Shown here one piece after another: positions 33,938-42,794 of a DNA stretch of 64,000 bases; position 1 is the stretch's first letter, and each line of letters begins with the position of its first letter. A model generated the notes under the pieces. The model did no database searches, had not been told where the DNA came from, and saw nothing but the letters and a program-made list of their open reading frames with translations. A program made the position numbers and the translations under genes. The stretch is from Natronorubrum texcoconense (GTDB lineage: Archaea > Halobacteriota > Halobacteria > Halobacteriales > Natrialbaceae). Where the stretch lies: NCBI RefSeq assembly GCF_900100335.1, contig NZ_FNFE01000003.1, positions 248,001-312,000 of the forward strand. The letters are read 5' to 3'.

Positions 33938-34774
33938 TCAGTCGGCCGAACTGGGATCGACAGCGGTCTCGCTGATGGTGACGGAATCGTCGACGGAAAG
34001 CGTCTCACCCCACGACGACTCGGGGACGCGCGTGTTAGTCATCAGCCGGAAGTAGTGGTCGAACCAGGCCTCGCTCGCCCACTCCGGGAGGGTCGCCTCT
34101 CGCCGCTCGACGAACGTCTCGCGAAAGCCCTCGGTTGCCTCGCCCGTCTCTGGGTCGCGCGTCGGCACGACACAGCGCTGGCACGGATTGACGCCCTGCA
34201 GCGTACTCGAACCGATATCGAAGGGGACGACGTTTCCGGGTGCGTCGTACAGTCGATCCTCCCAGAACGCCGGCGCGTCGAGGACGAGGTTCGGCCGCAG
34301 TCGACGACACATCTCGTCGGGAGCGATGTCGTCGTACCACGAGGCGACCGCCTCGAGGGTGTCCGTGGCGATGACCGTCGGTCCCGAAGCGTCCGTATCG
34401 TCGGGAAATCCGCCCTCGTCGTCGCGAACGACCTCGACCGGGTAGCCAAAGCACTCCGACAGCCACGAGGCGAAACAGTCCCGATCGAGTTCGAGGTGGA
34501 ACGTGTTGGTTTCGTCGCTCCCGTGTTCGCCCACCGTGACCGTTTCGCGATCGAGATCGAACGTCGCCTCGAGGTCGTGAACCTTCCGCTCGCGTTTGCC
34601 GTTGACGTACTGCCCGACCGAATCGGCCGTCGAACCGGTCTCCGACGGCTGCTCGACGATCGCGTACCGTCGATCCCACGCGAGTCCACCGTTGTCGACG
34701 ATCTCGCCCGCCGCAATCGACACGGCGTCGAGGGATTTGATCGGATGGACGCGAATGCGCTCGAGGTGTACCAT
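33938..34774 (-). CDS. MOSC-domain protein (mARC/YcbX-like)
   Basis: A 278-residue protein. The N-terminal MOSC beta-barrel is at about 1-110 (IRVHPIKSLDAVSI, RRYAIVEQ). The MOSC domain follows, with the molybdenum-ligand Cys expected in GVNPCQRCVVPTRDPETG (about residues 193-210). Such proteins carry molybdenum cofactor and reduce N-hydroxylated compounds (mARC type) or handle sulfur. No ferredoxin domain is fused. It is monocistronic, convergent with the gene at 33561. Confidence 0.9.
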   Translation of the reverse strand: MVHLERIRVHPIKSLDAVSIAAGEIVDNGGLAWDRRYAIVEQPSETGSTADSVGQYVNGKRERKVHDLEATFDLDRETVTVGEHGSDETNTFHLELDRDCFASWLSECFGYPVEVVRDDEGGFPDDTDASGPTVIATDTLEAVASWYDDIAPDEMCRRLRPNLVLDAPAFWEDRLYDAPGNVVPFDIGSSTLQGVNPCQRCVVPTRDPETGEATEGFRETFVERREATLPEWASEAWFDHYFRLMTNTRVPESSWGETLSVDDSVTISETAVDPSSAD

Positions 34775-34876
34775 TGACGGTACGCTCAGTCCGACACCTC
34801 TTAGCTGTGTTCGTTTCAGTCGTATTCCGACTGGATTCGACTCCGACGGAGTCGGATCAATCAGCTGAGTGCCCGA

Positions 34877-35134
34877 TCACGCGCTTACTTTCGTCGCCGT
34901 CGCGTCGGGCGTCGGCTCCGACACGCGAACGTCGCCCTCGCCGTCGACTCGAACGGTGTAGCCGCAGTACTCGAACGCCACCGACGCGTCTACTCCCGGC
35001 GTCGCAAATAGCGACTCGAGCGCTTCCGTGTCGATGGCTTCGTGCAACGGGGACGCCAGTTGGGTGATATCGACTCCCTCTCGCGCGGCGACAGTCTCGG
35101 CGATCTCGAGGACGAGTTCGTTTTCTTGGACCAT
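34877..35134 (-). CDS. stand-alone HalOD1 output-domain protein
   Basis: An 85-residue protein equal to one HalOD1 domain: VAAREGVDITQLASPLHEAIDTEALESLF and VAFEYCGYTVRVDGEGDVRV. HalOD1 domains occur at the end of haloarchaeal signalling proteins and as small separate proteins; their role as output modules is inferred by the field. It starts at ATG 35134, since translation from an upstream ATG would add unrelated residues. It is divergent from the dCTP-deaminase-like gene. Confidence 0.85.
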   Translation of the reverse strand: MVQENELVLEIAETVAAREGVDITQLASPLHEAIDTEALESLFATPGVDASVAFEYCGYTVRVDGEGDVRVSEPTPDATATKVSA

Positions 35135-35294
35135 ACTCAGCGGGCCATTATCGTCCCATATAACAGTAGGGGATCGTATTCTGACGGGCGACAGACGCCC
35201 GTCAGACGTTCGGTAGACGCGTGGAACACATTGCCTTCGCGCCGGCCCGTCGAAGCCATCCTTTTTGCCGTTCGAACGCGTCAATGAGACCGAC

Positions 35295-35750
35295 ATGTCA
35301 GCCGCAAACGCGCTCGCCGAGGTCGTCGACAACCTCGTCTACGAATCGGTACAGGTCCACGAGCACGGCGTCGATCTGACCGTCGGCGCGATCTACGAGG
35401 TCGTCGGTCCCGGCCGACTCGACTTCGGCGGTGACGAACTCGAGGACGCGGAGCTCGAACCGGTGTCCACCGAACTCCGCAATCCGGACGACGAGTACGG
35501 CTGGTGGGATCTCGAGGGCGGCCAGTACGTGATCCAGCACAACGAGTTTCTGACTGACCTCGAGGAGCCGGTCCAGCTCCAGCCGCGAAACGAACTCCTC
35601 GCTCGCGGCGGTTCGCATCCGTCGGTACTGGTAGCGTCACACCTCCCGTTGATGCCGCTAACCGTTGCTGAGGGCGGATTGCGGATCAAGGAGAACGCAC
35701 GGGTGTCGACGCTGGTGTGGTCTGGCGAGCGGTCGCTCGACACGGAGTAA
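35295..35750 (+). CDS. dCTP deaminase/dUTPase-family protein
   Basis: A 151-residue member of the trimeric dUTPase/dCTP-deaminase fold. VQVHEHGVDLTVGAIYEV holds the dCTP-deaminase-like substrate strand, and LARGGSHPSVLVASHLPLMPL corresponds to the region that forms the active site between subunits. It is short (typical archaeal dCTP deaminases have about 200 residues), so it may be a paralogue with a nucleotide-binding or dUTPase role. The start at 35295 matches family position. It is monocistronic. Confidence 0.75.
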   Translation: MSAANALAEVVDNLVYESVQVHEHGVDLTVGAIYEVVGPGRLDFGGDELEDAELEPVSTELRNPDDEYGWWDLEGGQYVIQHNEFLTDLEEPVQLQPRNELLARGGSHPSVLVASHLPLMPLTVAEGGLRIKENARVSTLVWSGERSLDTE

Positions 35751-35884
35751 GCGACGCGGTTCGGTCGTTGCCGACCGACGTGACGGTCTCGAGTGCAATC
35801 ACGACACCTCCGAGTCGCGATCGACTGCTACAGGTGGTGAACTCGGGATTATGAACGGAAAATGAATCGAATAAAATTGCGGTG

Positions 35885-36685
35885 CTACCGGCCTTCGAAC
35901 TCGGGCTCTCGGTCCTCGAGGAAGGCGTTGACACCCTCCGCGTGGTCGTCGGTGTCGAAGACGATTCCCTGCGCGACCGCTTCGTCGGTCAGGGCCTGCC
36001 CGAGGGACTTCTCGAGCCCTTCGCCGACCAGTCGGTTGGCGTGGCGCAACGCGATCGGCGGGCCGGAGACGATCTTCTCGACGAACTCGTCGACCCGCTC
36101 GTCGAACTCGTCGCCGCCGTAGACGTGGTTGACCAGTCCGAGCTCCTTCGCGCGGTCGGCGCCGAAGATATCGCCCGTCAGGACGAGCTCCTTGGCGACG
36201 TTCTCACCGACGATCCGCGGGAGGAGGTAGGAGGTTCCGGCGTCGACGCTCAGGCCGACCTGCCGGAAAACGAAGCCGAAGACGGACCGATCGCTCGCCA
36301 GTTGGACGTCACAGCCGATCGCGAGGTTCGCGCCCGCGCCGACCGCGGGGCCGTCGATCGCCGCGATCGTCGGAATCGGGAACTCGACGAGCGTCGTCAT
36401 CATCTCTTTCGTCCGCTGCTCGAGACTCTGCGCCCGGTCGTCGGCCGGGAGATCTTCCTCGAGTGCACTCGTCATTCGCTTCACGTCGCCGCCGGCCGAG
36501 AACGCACCGCCTGCGCCTTCGATGACCACACAGCGGGCGTCGCTGCCCTCGATCTCCTCGAGAGCCGCGACGAACCCCTCGTGGATTTCCGTGGAGAAGG
36601 CGTTGCGCCGATCCGGCTGGTTGAGCGTGATCGTCGCCGGGCCGTCGTCCTCGATCTCGAGGAGGACTGCATCGCCGAGCGCCAT
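35885..36685 (-). CDS. enoyl-CoA hydratase/isomerase (crotonase family)
   Basis: A 266-residue crotonase-fold enzyme. LNQPDRRNAFSTEIHEG is the start of the core, GGAFSAGGDVKRM the oxyanion hole, and AIDGPAVGAGANLAIGCDVQLAS the second signature with a catalytic acid in the next helix. It hydrates enoyl-CoA or isomerises it in beta-oxidation. Its ATG overlaps the acyl-CoA ligase stop by one base (TAATG), so the pair is coupled. Activation of an acid and its oxidation by the two products is a simple joint role. Confidence 0.9.
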   Translation of the reverse strand: MALGDAVLLEIEDDGPATITLNQPDRRNAFSTEIHEGFVAALEEIEGSDARCVVIEGAGGAFSAGGDVKRMTSALEEDLPADDRAQSLEQRTKEMMTTLVEFPIPTIAAIDGPAVGAGANLAIGCDVQLASDRSVFGFVFRQVGLSVDAGTSYLLPRIVGENVAKELVLTGDIFGADRAKELGLVNHVYGGDEFDERVDEFVEKIVSGPPIALRHANRLVGEGLEKSLGQALTDEAVAQGIVFDTDDHAEGVNAFLEDREPEFEGR

Positions 36686-38250
36686 TATTCGGCCTCCTCT
36701 CCGCGGAGTTTGAACTTCTGGACCTTCCCGGTCGTGGTCCGCGGCAGTTCCTCGACGAACTCGACCTCGCGGGGGTGTTTGTACTCCGCGAGGTTGGTCA
36801 GGCAGTACTCTCTGATCTCGTCCGCCGTCACGTCGGCGTCGGGCGTGGGGACGATGAACGCCTTGATCGTCTCGCCGCGACGTTCGTCGGGAATGCCGGC
36901 GACGGCGGCGTCGGCGACGGCCTCGTGTTCGAAGAGCAACTCCTCGACCTCACGGGGGTAGACGTTGTAGCCGCCGGTGACGATCATGTGCTTCTCGCGG
37001 TCGACGACGTAGTAGAACCCGTCCTCGTCGCGGTAGCCGATATCGCCGGTGTGGAACCAGCGTCGGCCGCCCGCCTCGGTAAAGGCCTCCTCGTTAGCTT
37101 CGGGCAGCCCGTAGTAGCCTTTCATCACGTTCGGTCCGGCGACGACGATTTCGCCGGTGATCTCGCGGAGATCCGTGGTCTCCTCGTCGATCGGCCCCTC
37201 GTCGACCGGTGTGACTTCCTCGAACGCCTCGTCGACGACCTTGGAGTCGACGCCGGGGACGGTCTTGCCCACGCTCCCGACGCGTCGCCCTTCGATCGGG
37301 CTGTTGAAGTGGGTGATCGGGCTTGTCTCGGTCAGTCCGTAGCCCTCGTAAACCTTCGGCTCGTACAGCTCCTCGAACTTACGGAGGACTTCGACCGGAA
37401 TCCCGGAGCCGCCGACGCCACAGAGCCGAACCGACGAGAGATCGAACTCCTCGGCGTTCGGCTGGTTGATGACGTCGTTGTACATCGCGGGCACGCCGTG
37501 CATCAGCGTCAGTTCCTCGTCTTCGATGAGCGAGACGGCCTCCTGGGCGTCCCACGACGGCAGCGGGTAGAAAGCGCCGCCGTTGAACAGCGTCGAGTTC
37601 ATGACGACGGTCATGCCGTAGATGTGGAACAGTGGGAGGACGCCGAGCTGTTTGTCGTCTTCGCGGATCCCGTCAGGGATCAGCTCCGAGGCGGCGTTCG
37701 CGTTCGACGCGAGGTTGTCGTGGGTGAGTTGGACCCCCTTCGGCTGCCCCGTCGTCCCGGACGTGTAGGGCTGGACCGCGACATCGTCGTCGTCTCGCTC
37801 GACGATGTCGGGGTCGCCGGGCTCGAGGAACTCCGTTAGTTCCGTCGCACCGTCGGCATCACCGCCGACGCTGACGATGTGTTCGACGCTCGTCTCGTCC
37901 TGTACCTCAGTGACGAACGGGACGAGATCCGCGAGCGCGACGACCACTTTGGCCTCGCTGTCGGAGAGCAAGTGACCGATCTCCCGGGCTTTGTACTGCG
38001 GGTTCATCGGGACGACGGCCCCGCCGGCCCGAAGCGTCCCGTGGAAGGCGATCAGAAACGGCGGAACGTTCGGCAGATAGATCGCGACGCGATCGTCGGC
38101 CCCGACGCCGCGACTCTCGAGTGCGGTCGCGAAGGCGCCGGTTTGCCCCCAAAACTCCTCGTAGCTGGTTTCAGACCCCTGATAACCGATCGCGGTGTTG
38201 TCGCCGTATTCCTCGACGGCTGCCGCGAGATTAGTGACAAGATTTGTCAT
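36685..38250 (-). CDS. long-chain-type acyl-CoA ligase (AMP-forming)
   Basis: A 521-residue ANL-superfamily adenylating enzyme that makes acyl-CoA from acid, CoA and ATP. The P-loop-like motif is YTSGTTGQPKG (about 166-176), the hinge DTGD-type motif is FHTGDIGYRDEDG, and the C-terminal catalytic Lys is in TTGKVQKFKLR. It fits the fatty-acyl or aryl-acid CoA ligases; the acyl group is not predictable. The start at 38250 gives the usual TNLVTNLAAA N-terminus. It is followed by the hydratase gene and preceded by a palindrome/TATA region. Confidence 0.92.
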   Translation of the reverse strand: MTNLVTNLAAAVEEYGDNTAIGYQGSETSYEEFWGQTGAFATALESRGVGADDRVAIYLPNVPPFLIAFHGTLRAGGAVVPMNPQYKAREIGHLLSDSEAKVVVALADLVPFVTEVQDETSVEHIVSVGGDADGATELTEFLEPGDPDIVERDDDDVAVQPYTSGTTGQPKGVQLTHDNLASNANAASELIPDGIREDDKQLGVLPLFHIYGMTVVMNSTLFNGGAFYPLPSWDAQEAVSLIEDEELTLMHGVPAMYNDVINQPNAEEFDLSSVRLCGVGGSGIPVEVLRKFEELYEPKVYEGYGLTETSPITHFNSPIEGRRVGSVGKTVPGVDSKVVDEAFEEVTPVDEGPIDEETTDLREITGEIVVAGPNVMKGYYGLPEANEEAFTEAGGRRWFHTGDIGYRDEDGFYYVVDREKHMIVTGGYNVYPREVEELLFEHEAVADAAVAGIPDERRGETIKAFIVPTPDADVTADEIREYCLTNLAEYKHPREVEFVEELPRTTTGKVQKFKLRGEEAE

Positions 38251-38560
38251 ACTCCGTGCGATACGTTTCCGTGTACCGTAAAAAAGATTGTTAAAGAAGG
38301 GGACGGCTGCCCCTTCCAAGAGAAAACGAACGATCGAACAACAGGGACGATTCCCTCACACGGCAGAACTCGGGTCGGTATCGATCCGGTTGCGGGAGAA
38401 CACGCACGTTGCAGTCAGCCCTCGAGTCCGTCGTCACGATCCGAGGGACTGAATCGATACTCGACGGTCGGATCGCTGCTCGAGCGGGCTGACACGTTCG
38501 ACGGCGAAGCCGTCGTACTCCTCGAGGACGCCAGATCGGCCGAGAGACGAGTGCCTACGG
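38251..38560. other. 310-nt intergenic region
   Basis: No gene can be supported. The left part (38251-38320) holds the acyl-CoA ligase promoter: a T-run TATA (minus strand, about 38278-38284) and a palindrome beside it. The right part encodes in one minus frame a short piece after the E2 stop codon, without its own start, probably chance. Confidence 0.5.
38296..38316 (-). promoter_or_regulatory. palindrome upstream of the acyl-CoA ligase TATA box
   Basis: GAAGGGG, seven bases, then CCCCTTC: perfect 7-base arms. It lies 46-66 nt before the ligase ATG, immediately upstream of the presumed TATA (TCTTTTTTAC on the minus strand). That is the position of an activator or BRE-overlapping regulator site. 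A hairpin terminator is less likely because no gene reads into it. Confidence 0.4.
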
Positions 38561-39313
38561 TTAGGGGACGAATCGCTCGGCGGTCTCCGTATACTCGGCG
38601 AGCGACTCGAGGAACCGAGCGGCGTCGGCTCCGTCGACGATTCGGTGATCAAAGCTGAGATCGAAGCTGATTCGCTTGCGAAACTCGAGTCCGTCGTCGA
38701 CTCGCTGTGGCCGTTCTCGGATGCGATTGACGCCGAGAATCGCGACCTCCGGCGGGTTGATGACCGGCGTGAACGAGTCGACGCCGAGCACGCCGAGGTT
38801 CGTGACGGTAAACGTCCCTCCGCGGAGGTCGCTCATCGTGTACTCTCCGGACTGAACCCCCTCCGTCAGTCGTCGGCGTTCCGTTGCGACCTCTCCGAGC
38901 GACTTCGAACCGATATCGCGGAGTACGGGTGCGACGAGTCCCGCGTCGATGTCGACGGCGACGCCGACGTTGTGCTCCTCGTACAGCCGGTGGGTCTCGT
39001 CCTCGAACGTCGCGTTGAACGCCGGATGGTCGTCGAGCGTCGCCGAGACCGCATACAGCAGGAGATCGACAACGGAGACGTCCGCTTCGAGTCGATCGTC
39101 CGCGGTCTCGGTCGCCTGGAGCAGTTCCTCCGCGTCGACGTCCCGATTCGCGGTCACGTGAACCGCGTTCTGATAGCTCTCCTGCAGTCGGTTCGCGATG
39201 GTCGCTCGCATCGGCGAGAGCGATCGTTCCTCGCGGACGGAGCGCCCCGTCTCGTCAGTGTCCGCCGTCGACTCGTCGTCGTTCCGGTCGGACTCCGTAT
39301 CGATCGGTGGCAT
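38561..39313 (-). CDS. 2-oxoacid dehydrogenase E2 catalytic subunit lacking a lipoyl domain
   Basis: A 250-residue acyltransferase. The chloramphenicol-acetyltransferase-like catalytic domain runs from about 30 to 245, with the catalytic His223 in FDHRIVDGADAA and SDLRGGTFTVTNLG before it. The N-terminal 30 residues are only an acidic disordered leader; the usual lipoyl and peripheral-subunit-binding domains are missing. The lipoyl domain is encoded separately just upstream (39346-39609). It transfers the acyl group from lipoate to CoA. It is the last gene of the E1alpha-E1beta-lipoyl-E2 operon. Confidence 0.9.
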   Translation of the reverse strand: MPPIDTESDRNDDESTADTDETGRSVREERSLSPMRATIANRLQESYQNAVHVTANRDVDAEELLQATETADDRLEADVSVVDLLLYAVSATLDDHPAFNATFEDETHRLYEEHNVGVAVDIDAGLVAPVLRDIGSKSLGEVATERRRLTEGVQSGEYTMSDLRGGTFTVTNLGVLGVDSFTPVINPPEVAILGVNRIRERPQRVDDGLEFRKRISFDLSFDHRIVDGADAARFLESLAEYTETAERFVP

Positions 39314-39345
39314 ACGATGATTGTACGATCCACGGTCGAGTGCGA

Positions 39346-39609
39346 TCAGTCCGGACGAATCCAGGCGAGGACGTTCCCCCGTTCGAACTCGTCGTCTTCG
39401 TCGAGGACGATCTCCTCGAGCGTGCCGGAGGTCGGTGCGGGGACGTCGACGCTCACCTTCTCGACCTGGAACTCACAGAGATCGTCGCCGGCGTCGACGC
39501 GGCTCCCCTCGCGCAGGAACCAGTTGACGACGACGCCCTCGTCCTCGTCCGTATCCTCGGGCCAGACGTCGTCCGTGTCGACGGCGACGCGGTCGTCGTC
39601 CGAACTCAT
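39346..39609 (-). CDS. free-standing lipoyl-domain protein (biotin/lipoyl attachment)
   Basis: An 87-residue protein consisting of one lipoyl domain: VVVNWFLREGSRVDAGDDL, then EKVSVDVPAPTSG with lipoyl Lys51. It swings acyl groups between the E1 and E2 active sites. Its ATG overlaps the stop of the E1beta gene by four bases (ATGA). Haloarchaea commonly encode this domain apart from the E2 catalytic domain; here it lies 32 nt before the E2 gene. Confidence 0.9.
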   Translation of the reverse strand: MSSDDDRVAVDTDDVWPEDTDEDEGVVVNWFLREGSRVDAGDDLCEFQVEKVSVDVPAPTSGTLEEIVLDEDDEFERGNVLAWIRPD

Positions 39610-40658
39610 TCGCTGGCGTGCACGTCGCGGATGGCGTTCTCGACATCATCCGCGTCCGGGATGACCTCGTTCTCCATCGGCCGCGCGTACGGTATCGGGA
39701 CGTCCGGCACGGCGACTCGCTCGACGGCTTCCAGATCTGCGAGTCCGCCTTCGGCCTCGACCACGCTCGCGACGATTTCGCCGGTGACGCCGAACGAGCG
39801 GTAGTCCTCGTCGACGACGACCAGACGGCCGGTCTTCGCGACTGAGTCGGCGATCGTCTCGGTGTCGAGCGGGACGAGCGTCCGGAGATCGATCACTTCG
39901 ACGTCGATCCCGTCGTCGGCGAGGGACTCGGCGGCCTCGAGCGCCCGGTGGACGTGCAAACCGAGCGTGACGACGGTCACGTCAGCCCCCTCGCGCTTGA
40001 CGTCGGCGCTGCCGAACGGGATCGTGTACTCGTCCTCGGGAACGCCCGTCTTCGGCCCGTCCGGGGCCGGCATCCAGCCGATGCCCATCAGTCGCTTGTG
40101 GAACAGGTAGACGACCGGGTCGTCGTCGCGGATGGCGTTGTGCATCAGCCCCTTCGCGTCGTAGGCGGTCGAGGGGACGACGACCTTCATGCCCGGCAGG
40201 TGCGCGAACGTCCCGTAGAGCGTCTGGGAGTGCTGGGCGGCGTCGTTGTACGTCCCGCCGACGGCGGCCGTGAGCACCATCGGAACGCTCACGGAGCCGC
40301 CGCTCATGTAGGTGTTCTTCGCCATCTGGTTGTAGATCTGGTCCATCCCGACGCCGAAGAAGTCGACGAACATGAGTTCGGCAATCGGCCGCATGCCGGC
40401 CTGCGCCGCACCTACAGCGGCCCCGATGTACGCCGTCTCGCTGATGGGCACGTCCATAATCCGTTCGTAGCCGAACTCCTCGAGCAGCCCGTCGGTGCTG
40501 TCGAAGATGCCGCCGTAGTCCGCGACGTCCTCGCCCATGTAGAAGACGTCGTCGTCCTCGCGCATCTCGTGGGCGATGGCCTCGACCATCGCTCGACTCA
40601 TCGTCAACGATCGGTCAGTCCGTCCGTCGCTCGCCGGCTCTCGCTCCTGTTGGGCCAT
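39606..40658 (-). CDS. 2-oxoacid dehydrogenase E1 component, beta subunit
   Basis: A 350-residue E1beta of the pyruvate/branched-chain/acetoin dehydrogenase type. Family motifs include EDVADYGGIFDSTDGLLEEFG and VPISETAYIGAAVGAA, then RPIAELMFVDFFGVGMDQIYNQ. It forms the thiamine-diphosphate heterotetramer with the alpha subunit. The start overlaps the alpha stop (ATGA). Substrate: acetoin or a branched-chain 2-oxoacid is as likely as pyruvate; sequence does not decide. Confidence 0.92.
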   Translation of the reverse strand: MAQQEREPASDGRTDRSLTMSRAMVEAIAHEMREDDDVFYMGEDVADYGGIFDSTDGLLEEFGYERIMDVPISETAYIGAAVGAAQAGMRPIAELMFVDFFGVGMDQIYNQMAKNTYMSGGSVSVPMVLTAAVGGTYNDAAQHSQTLYGTFAHLPGMKVVVPSTAYDAKGLMHNAIRDDDPVVYLFHKRLMGIGWMPAPDGPKTGVPEDEYTIPFGSADVKREGADVTVVTLGLHVHRALEAAESLADDGIDVEVIDLRTLVPLDTETIADSVAKTGRLVVVDEDYRSFGVTGEIVASVVEAEGGLADLEAVERVAVPDVPIPYARPMENEVIPDADDVENAIRDVHASE

Positions 40659-41698
40659 CAGTCGTCACCCCCAGTTTCCGCAACGGATGGCTCGCTATCA
40701 GTCACGCCCGAGGCCGGGTTCACGAACACGTCCTCGTAGGCGTCTGCCGGCTCCGGTTCGGGTTGGTCCTTCGCCCACTCGATGGCCTCCTCGACGCGCT
40801 CGTGAGCGCGGTCGCGGAGGTCGTCTATCGTTTCGTCGTCGACGTCGTGGCCTCGGAGATCCGCTTCGAGTCGCTCGATCGAATCCCGTCGCTCGGCCGC
40901 CGCTTTGTCCTCGTCGGGGCGATAGCCTTCCGGATCGCCCATGAAGTGGCCCATCCGTCGGTGGACCTGTACCTCGAGCAGCGACGGCCCGTTCCTGTCG
41001 CGAGCGCGGCCGACGGCCGCTCTCGCCGCCTCGTATACGGCGACGGCGTCGTCGGCGTCGACACGCTCTCCTGGCATGTCGAAGCCGTCGGCACGGCGGG
41101 CGCCGTTCGCGACGTCGGTGATGCGATGTTTCGGCATACTGATCGCCCAATCGTTGTCCTCGACGACGAAGACGACGGGGAGGTTCTGGACGCTCGCCAT
41201 GTTGAGCGACTCGAGGAACGCCCCCTGATCGATGGCGCCCTCGCCGAGGAACGCGACGGCGACGCTGTCGGTGTTTCGCTTCTTCGCGGCCAGACCGGCC
41301 CCGACGGCGGGCGGACAGCCCTCGGCGATGATCCCGCTACACGCGAAGTTGACCTCGGGATCGAAGAGGTGCATGTGTCCGCCCTTTCCCTTGCTCAGGC
41401 CGGTCTCGCGGCCGAAAATCTCGGCGGTCATCCGCTTCAGATCGACGCCCTTCGCGATGGCGATGTGGTGGGGTCGGTGGGGTGCCGTCACCGTATCGTC
41501 GTCCCGTAAGTGTTGACAGACGCCCGCGCCGGACGCCTCGTGGCCCGCGGCCAGATGCAGTTCACCCGGAATGGGGCCGGCGGAGATGTCGAACGCCGGC
41601 TGTTTGCCCTCGAGGTACTCCTCTTGCAGACGCTCCTCGTAGTGACGCGCCGTCACCATGTTCTCGTACATTGATTGTAGTTCGTTAACAGACACCAT
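40658..41698 (-). CDS. 2-oxoacid dehydrogenase E1 component, alpha subunit
   Basis: A 346-residue E1alpha. The thiamine-diphosphate motif is GEGAIDQG...N (FLGEGAIDQGAFLESLNMAS) and the phosphorylation-loop-like region is HRRMGHFMGDPEGYRP. The early segment SKGKGGHMHLFDPEVNF resembles acetoin dehydrogenase (AcoA) as well as pyruvate types. It decarboxylates the 2-oxoacid or acetoin substrate and hands the acyl group to lipoate. It is the first gene of a four-gene operon; no E3 gene lies nearby, so E3 must come from elsewhere. Confidence 0.92.
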   Translation of the reverse strand: MVSVNELQSMYENMVTARHYEERLQEEYLEGKQPAFDISAGPIPGELHLAAGHEASGAGVCQHLRDDDTVTAPHRPHHIAIAKGVDLKRMTAEIFGRETGLSKGKGGHMHLFDPEVNFACSGIIAEGCPPAVGAGLAAKKRNTDSVAVAFLGEGAIDQGAFLESLNMASVQNLPVVFVVEDNDWAISMPKHRITDVANGARRADGFDMPGERVDADDAVAVYEAARAAVGRARDRNGPSLLEVQVHRRMGHFMGDPEGYRPDEDKAAAERRDSIERLEADLRGHDVDDETIDDLRDRAHERVEEAIEWAKDQPEPEPADAYEDVFVNPASGVTDSEPSVAETGGDD

Positions 41699-41844
41699 GC
41701 CGCGTAGAACTGACGGGACACGCGGCTAAATAGCTATATTCCGCATCGAGGACGGTTCAATAGCCGTGAGTATTCACACTGGCGGCTACTCGGCCATCGC
41801 GGACCGACAGCGACCGACGCGCCCGCCGACCGCGCCGCGAGCGA

Positions 41845-42672
41845 TCAGTCGTCGACGAAAATTTCGTCCGGCTCGAGGGCCTCGAGCGGGCCGACGTGCT
41901 CGTCGTCGGTCGCGTACTGGTAGAGGGCGGCGCGGACGATCATGCCGAGGACCTGTGCGAGCACGATCGACGCGACGAGGAGCAGACCGCCGGTCACACC
42001 CATCGCGTACGCGGCGAGCCCGGATGCCGAAACGTAGGCTGCTGCGAGCAGGCAGATGCCGACGATACTCACCGGAAGCAGGGCCAGCCCGATTCCGAAG
42101 GCTGCGGTGATGCTCTCGCCCCACGTTCGGGAGAACGCGGCACCGATCTTTCGCAGGTCCGACCGCAGTGAGTCGGTCTGATCGGTGACGATCACCGGGA
42201 CGACGAAGAACGTCAGGAGTCCCCACGCCAGATCGAACAGGGAGTGCGTGAGCGTTCCGACGCCGGGGACGGTGTCCTCGACGACGTAGAACGCGGTTCC
42301 GATCGTCGCGGAGACGAGGCCCCACGCGACGATCTTCCGGCGGACCGCCCACGCGGCGGCCAGCCCCCCGCCGACCGTCGGCTCCTCGCCGGCGAAGTGA
42401 CGCGTCGCGCAGTGGACGACCGCGGCGTTGAAGAAGATGCCGACGCCGGAGGCGATGGCGATCGCGACGAACATAACGCTATACTGGACGACGTTGCTCG
42501 TGAACACCGCACCGACGAGATCGTAGTGCAAGATCGCCACGGCGAGGACTGCGTACGCACTCCCGACGGCGGCGAGACTCAACAGGGGGAGGACGGCGAG
42601 CCGAGGACGCGCACGAAACACGCCGAGGCTGGCGTCGATGACCCGGAGCCCGTGTCGGAACCGTCCAGTCAT
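41845..42672 (-). CDS. DUF6159-family membrane protein
   Basis: A 275-residue protein with six predicted membrane helices and an acidic C-terminal tail. Its pattern (GLRVIDASLGVF at the start, a middle section EPTVGGGLAAAWAVRRKIVAW, and WGLLTFFVVPVIV) matches the DUF6159 family of unknown function. The start at 42672 is preferred because TATA (42697-42704) and an operator-like palindrome stand right before it; an upstream ATG would lie inside the neighbouring promoter. It is divergent from a UspA gene 122 nt away. Confidence 0.85.
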   Translation of the reverse strand: MTGRFRHGLRVIDASLGVFRARPRLAVLPLLSLAAVGSAYAVLAVAILHYDLVGAVFTSNVVQYSVMFVAIAIASGVGIFFNAAVVHCATRHFAGEEPTVGGGLAAAWAVRRKIVAWGLVSATIGTAFYVVEDTVPGVGTLTHSLFDLAWGLLTFFVVPVIVTDQTDSLRSDLRKIGAAFSRTWGESITAAFGIGLALLPVSIVGICLLAAAYVSASGLAAYAMGVTGGLLLVASIVLAQVLGMIVRAALYQYATDDEHVGPLEALEPDEIFVDD

Positions 42673-42681
42673 ATTACACAG

Positions 42682-42696
42682 TATTCGGACCGAATA
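42682..42696 (-). promoter_or_regulatory. palindromic operator candidate of the DUF6159 gene
   Basis: TATTCGG-A-CCGAATA is a perfect palindrome with 7-base arms. It follows a TATA-like ATATATATT (42696-42704 on plus) and ends 10 nt before the start codon, so a bound protein would block transcription start. Position and symmetry support a repressor site. Confidence 0.55.
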
Positions 42697-42761
42697 TATA
42701 TTCCTGTTGGACCGTTGACTCGCGGGGTCGGCGGATCGAGTTCGGCCCCTCGATTCGAGGC

Positions 42762-42767
42762 TATATA
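42762..42767 (+). promoter_or_regulatory. TATA box of the universal stress protein gene
   Basis: TATATA, about 30 nt before the ATG of the UspA gene, with a plausible leaderless start near 42790. Confidence 0.55.
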
Positions 42768-42794
42768 CGTTCGTCTCCCGAAGATGCAACTCAG

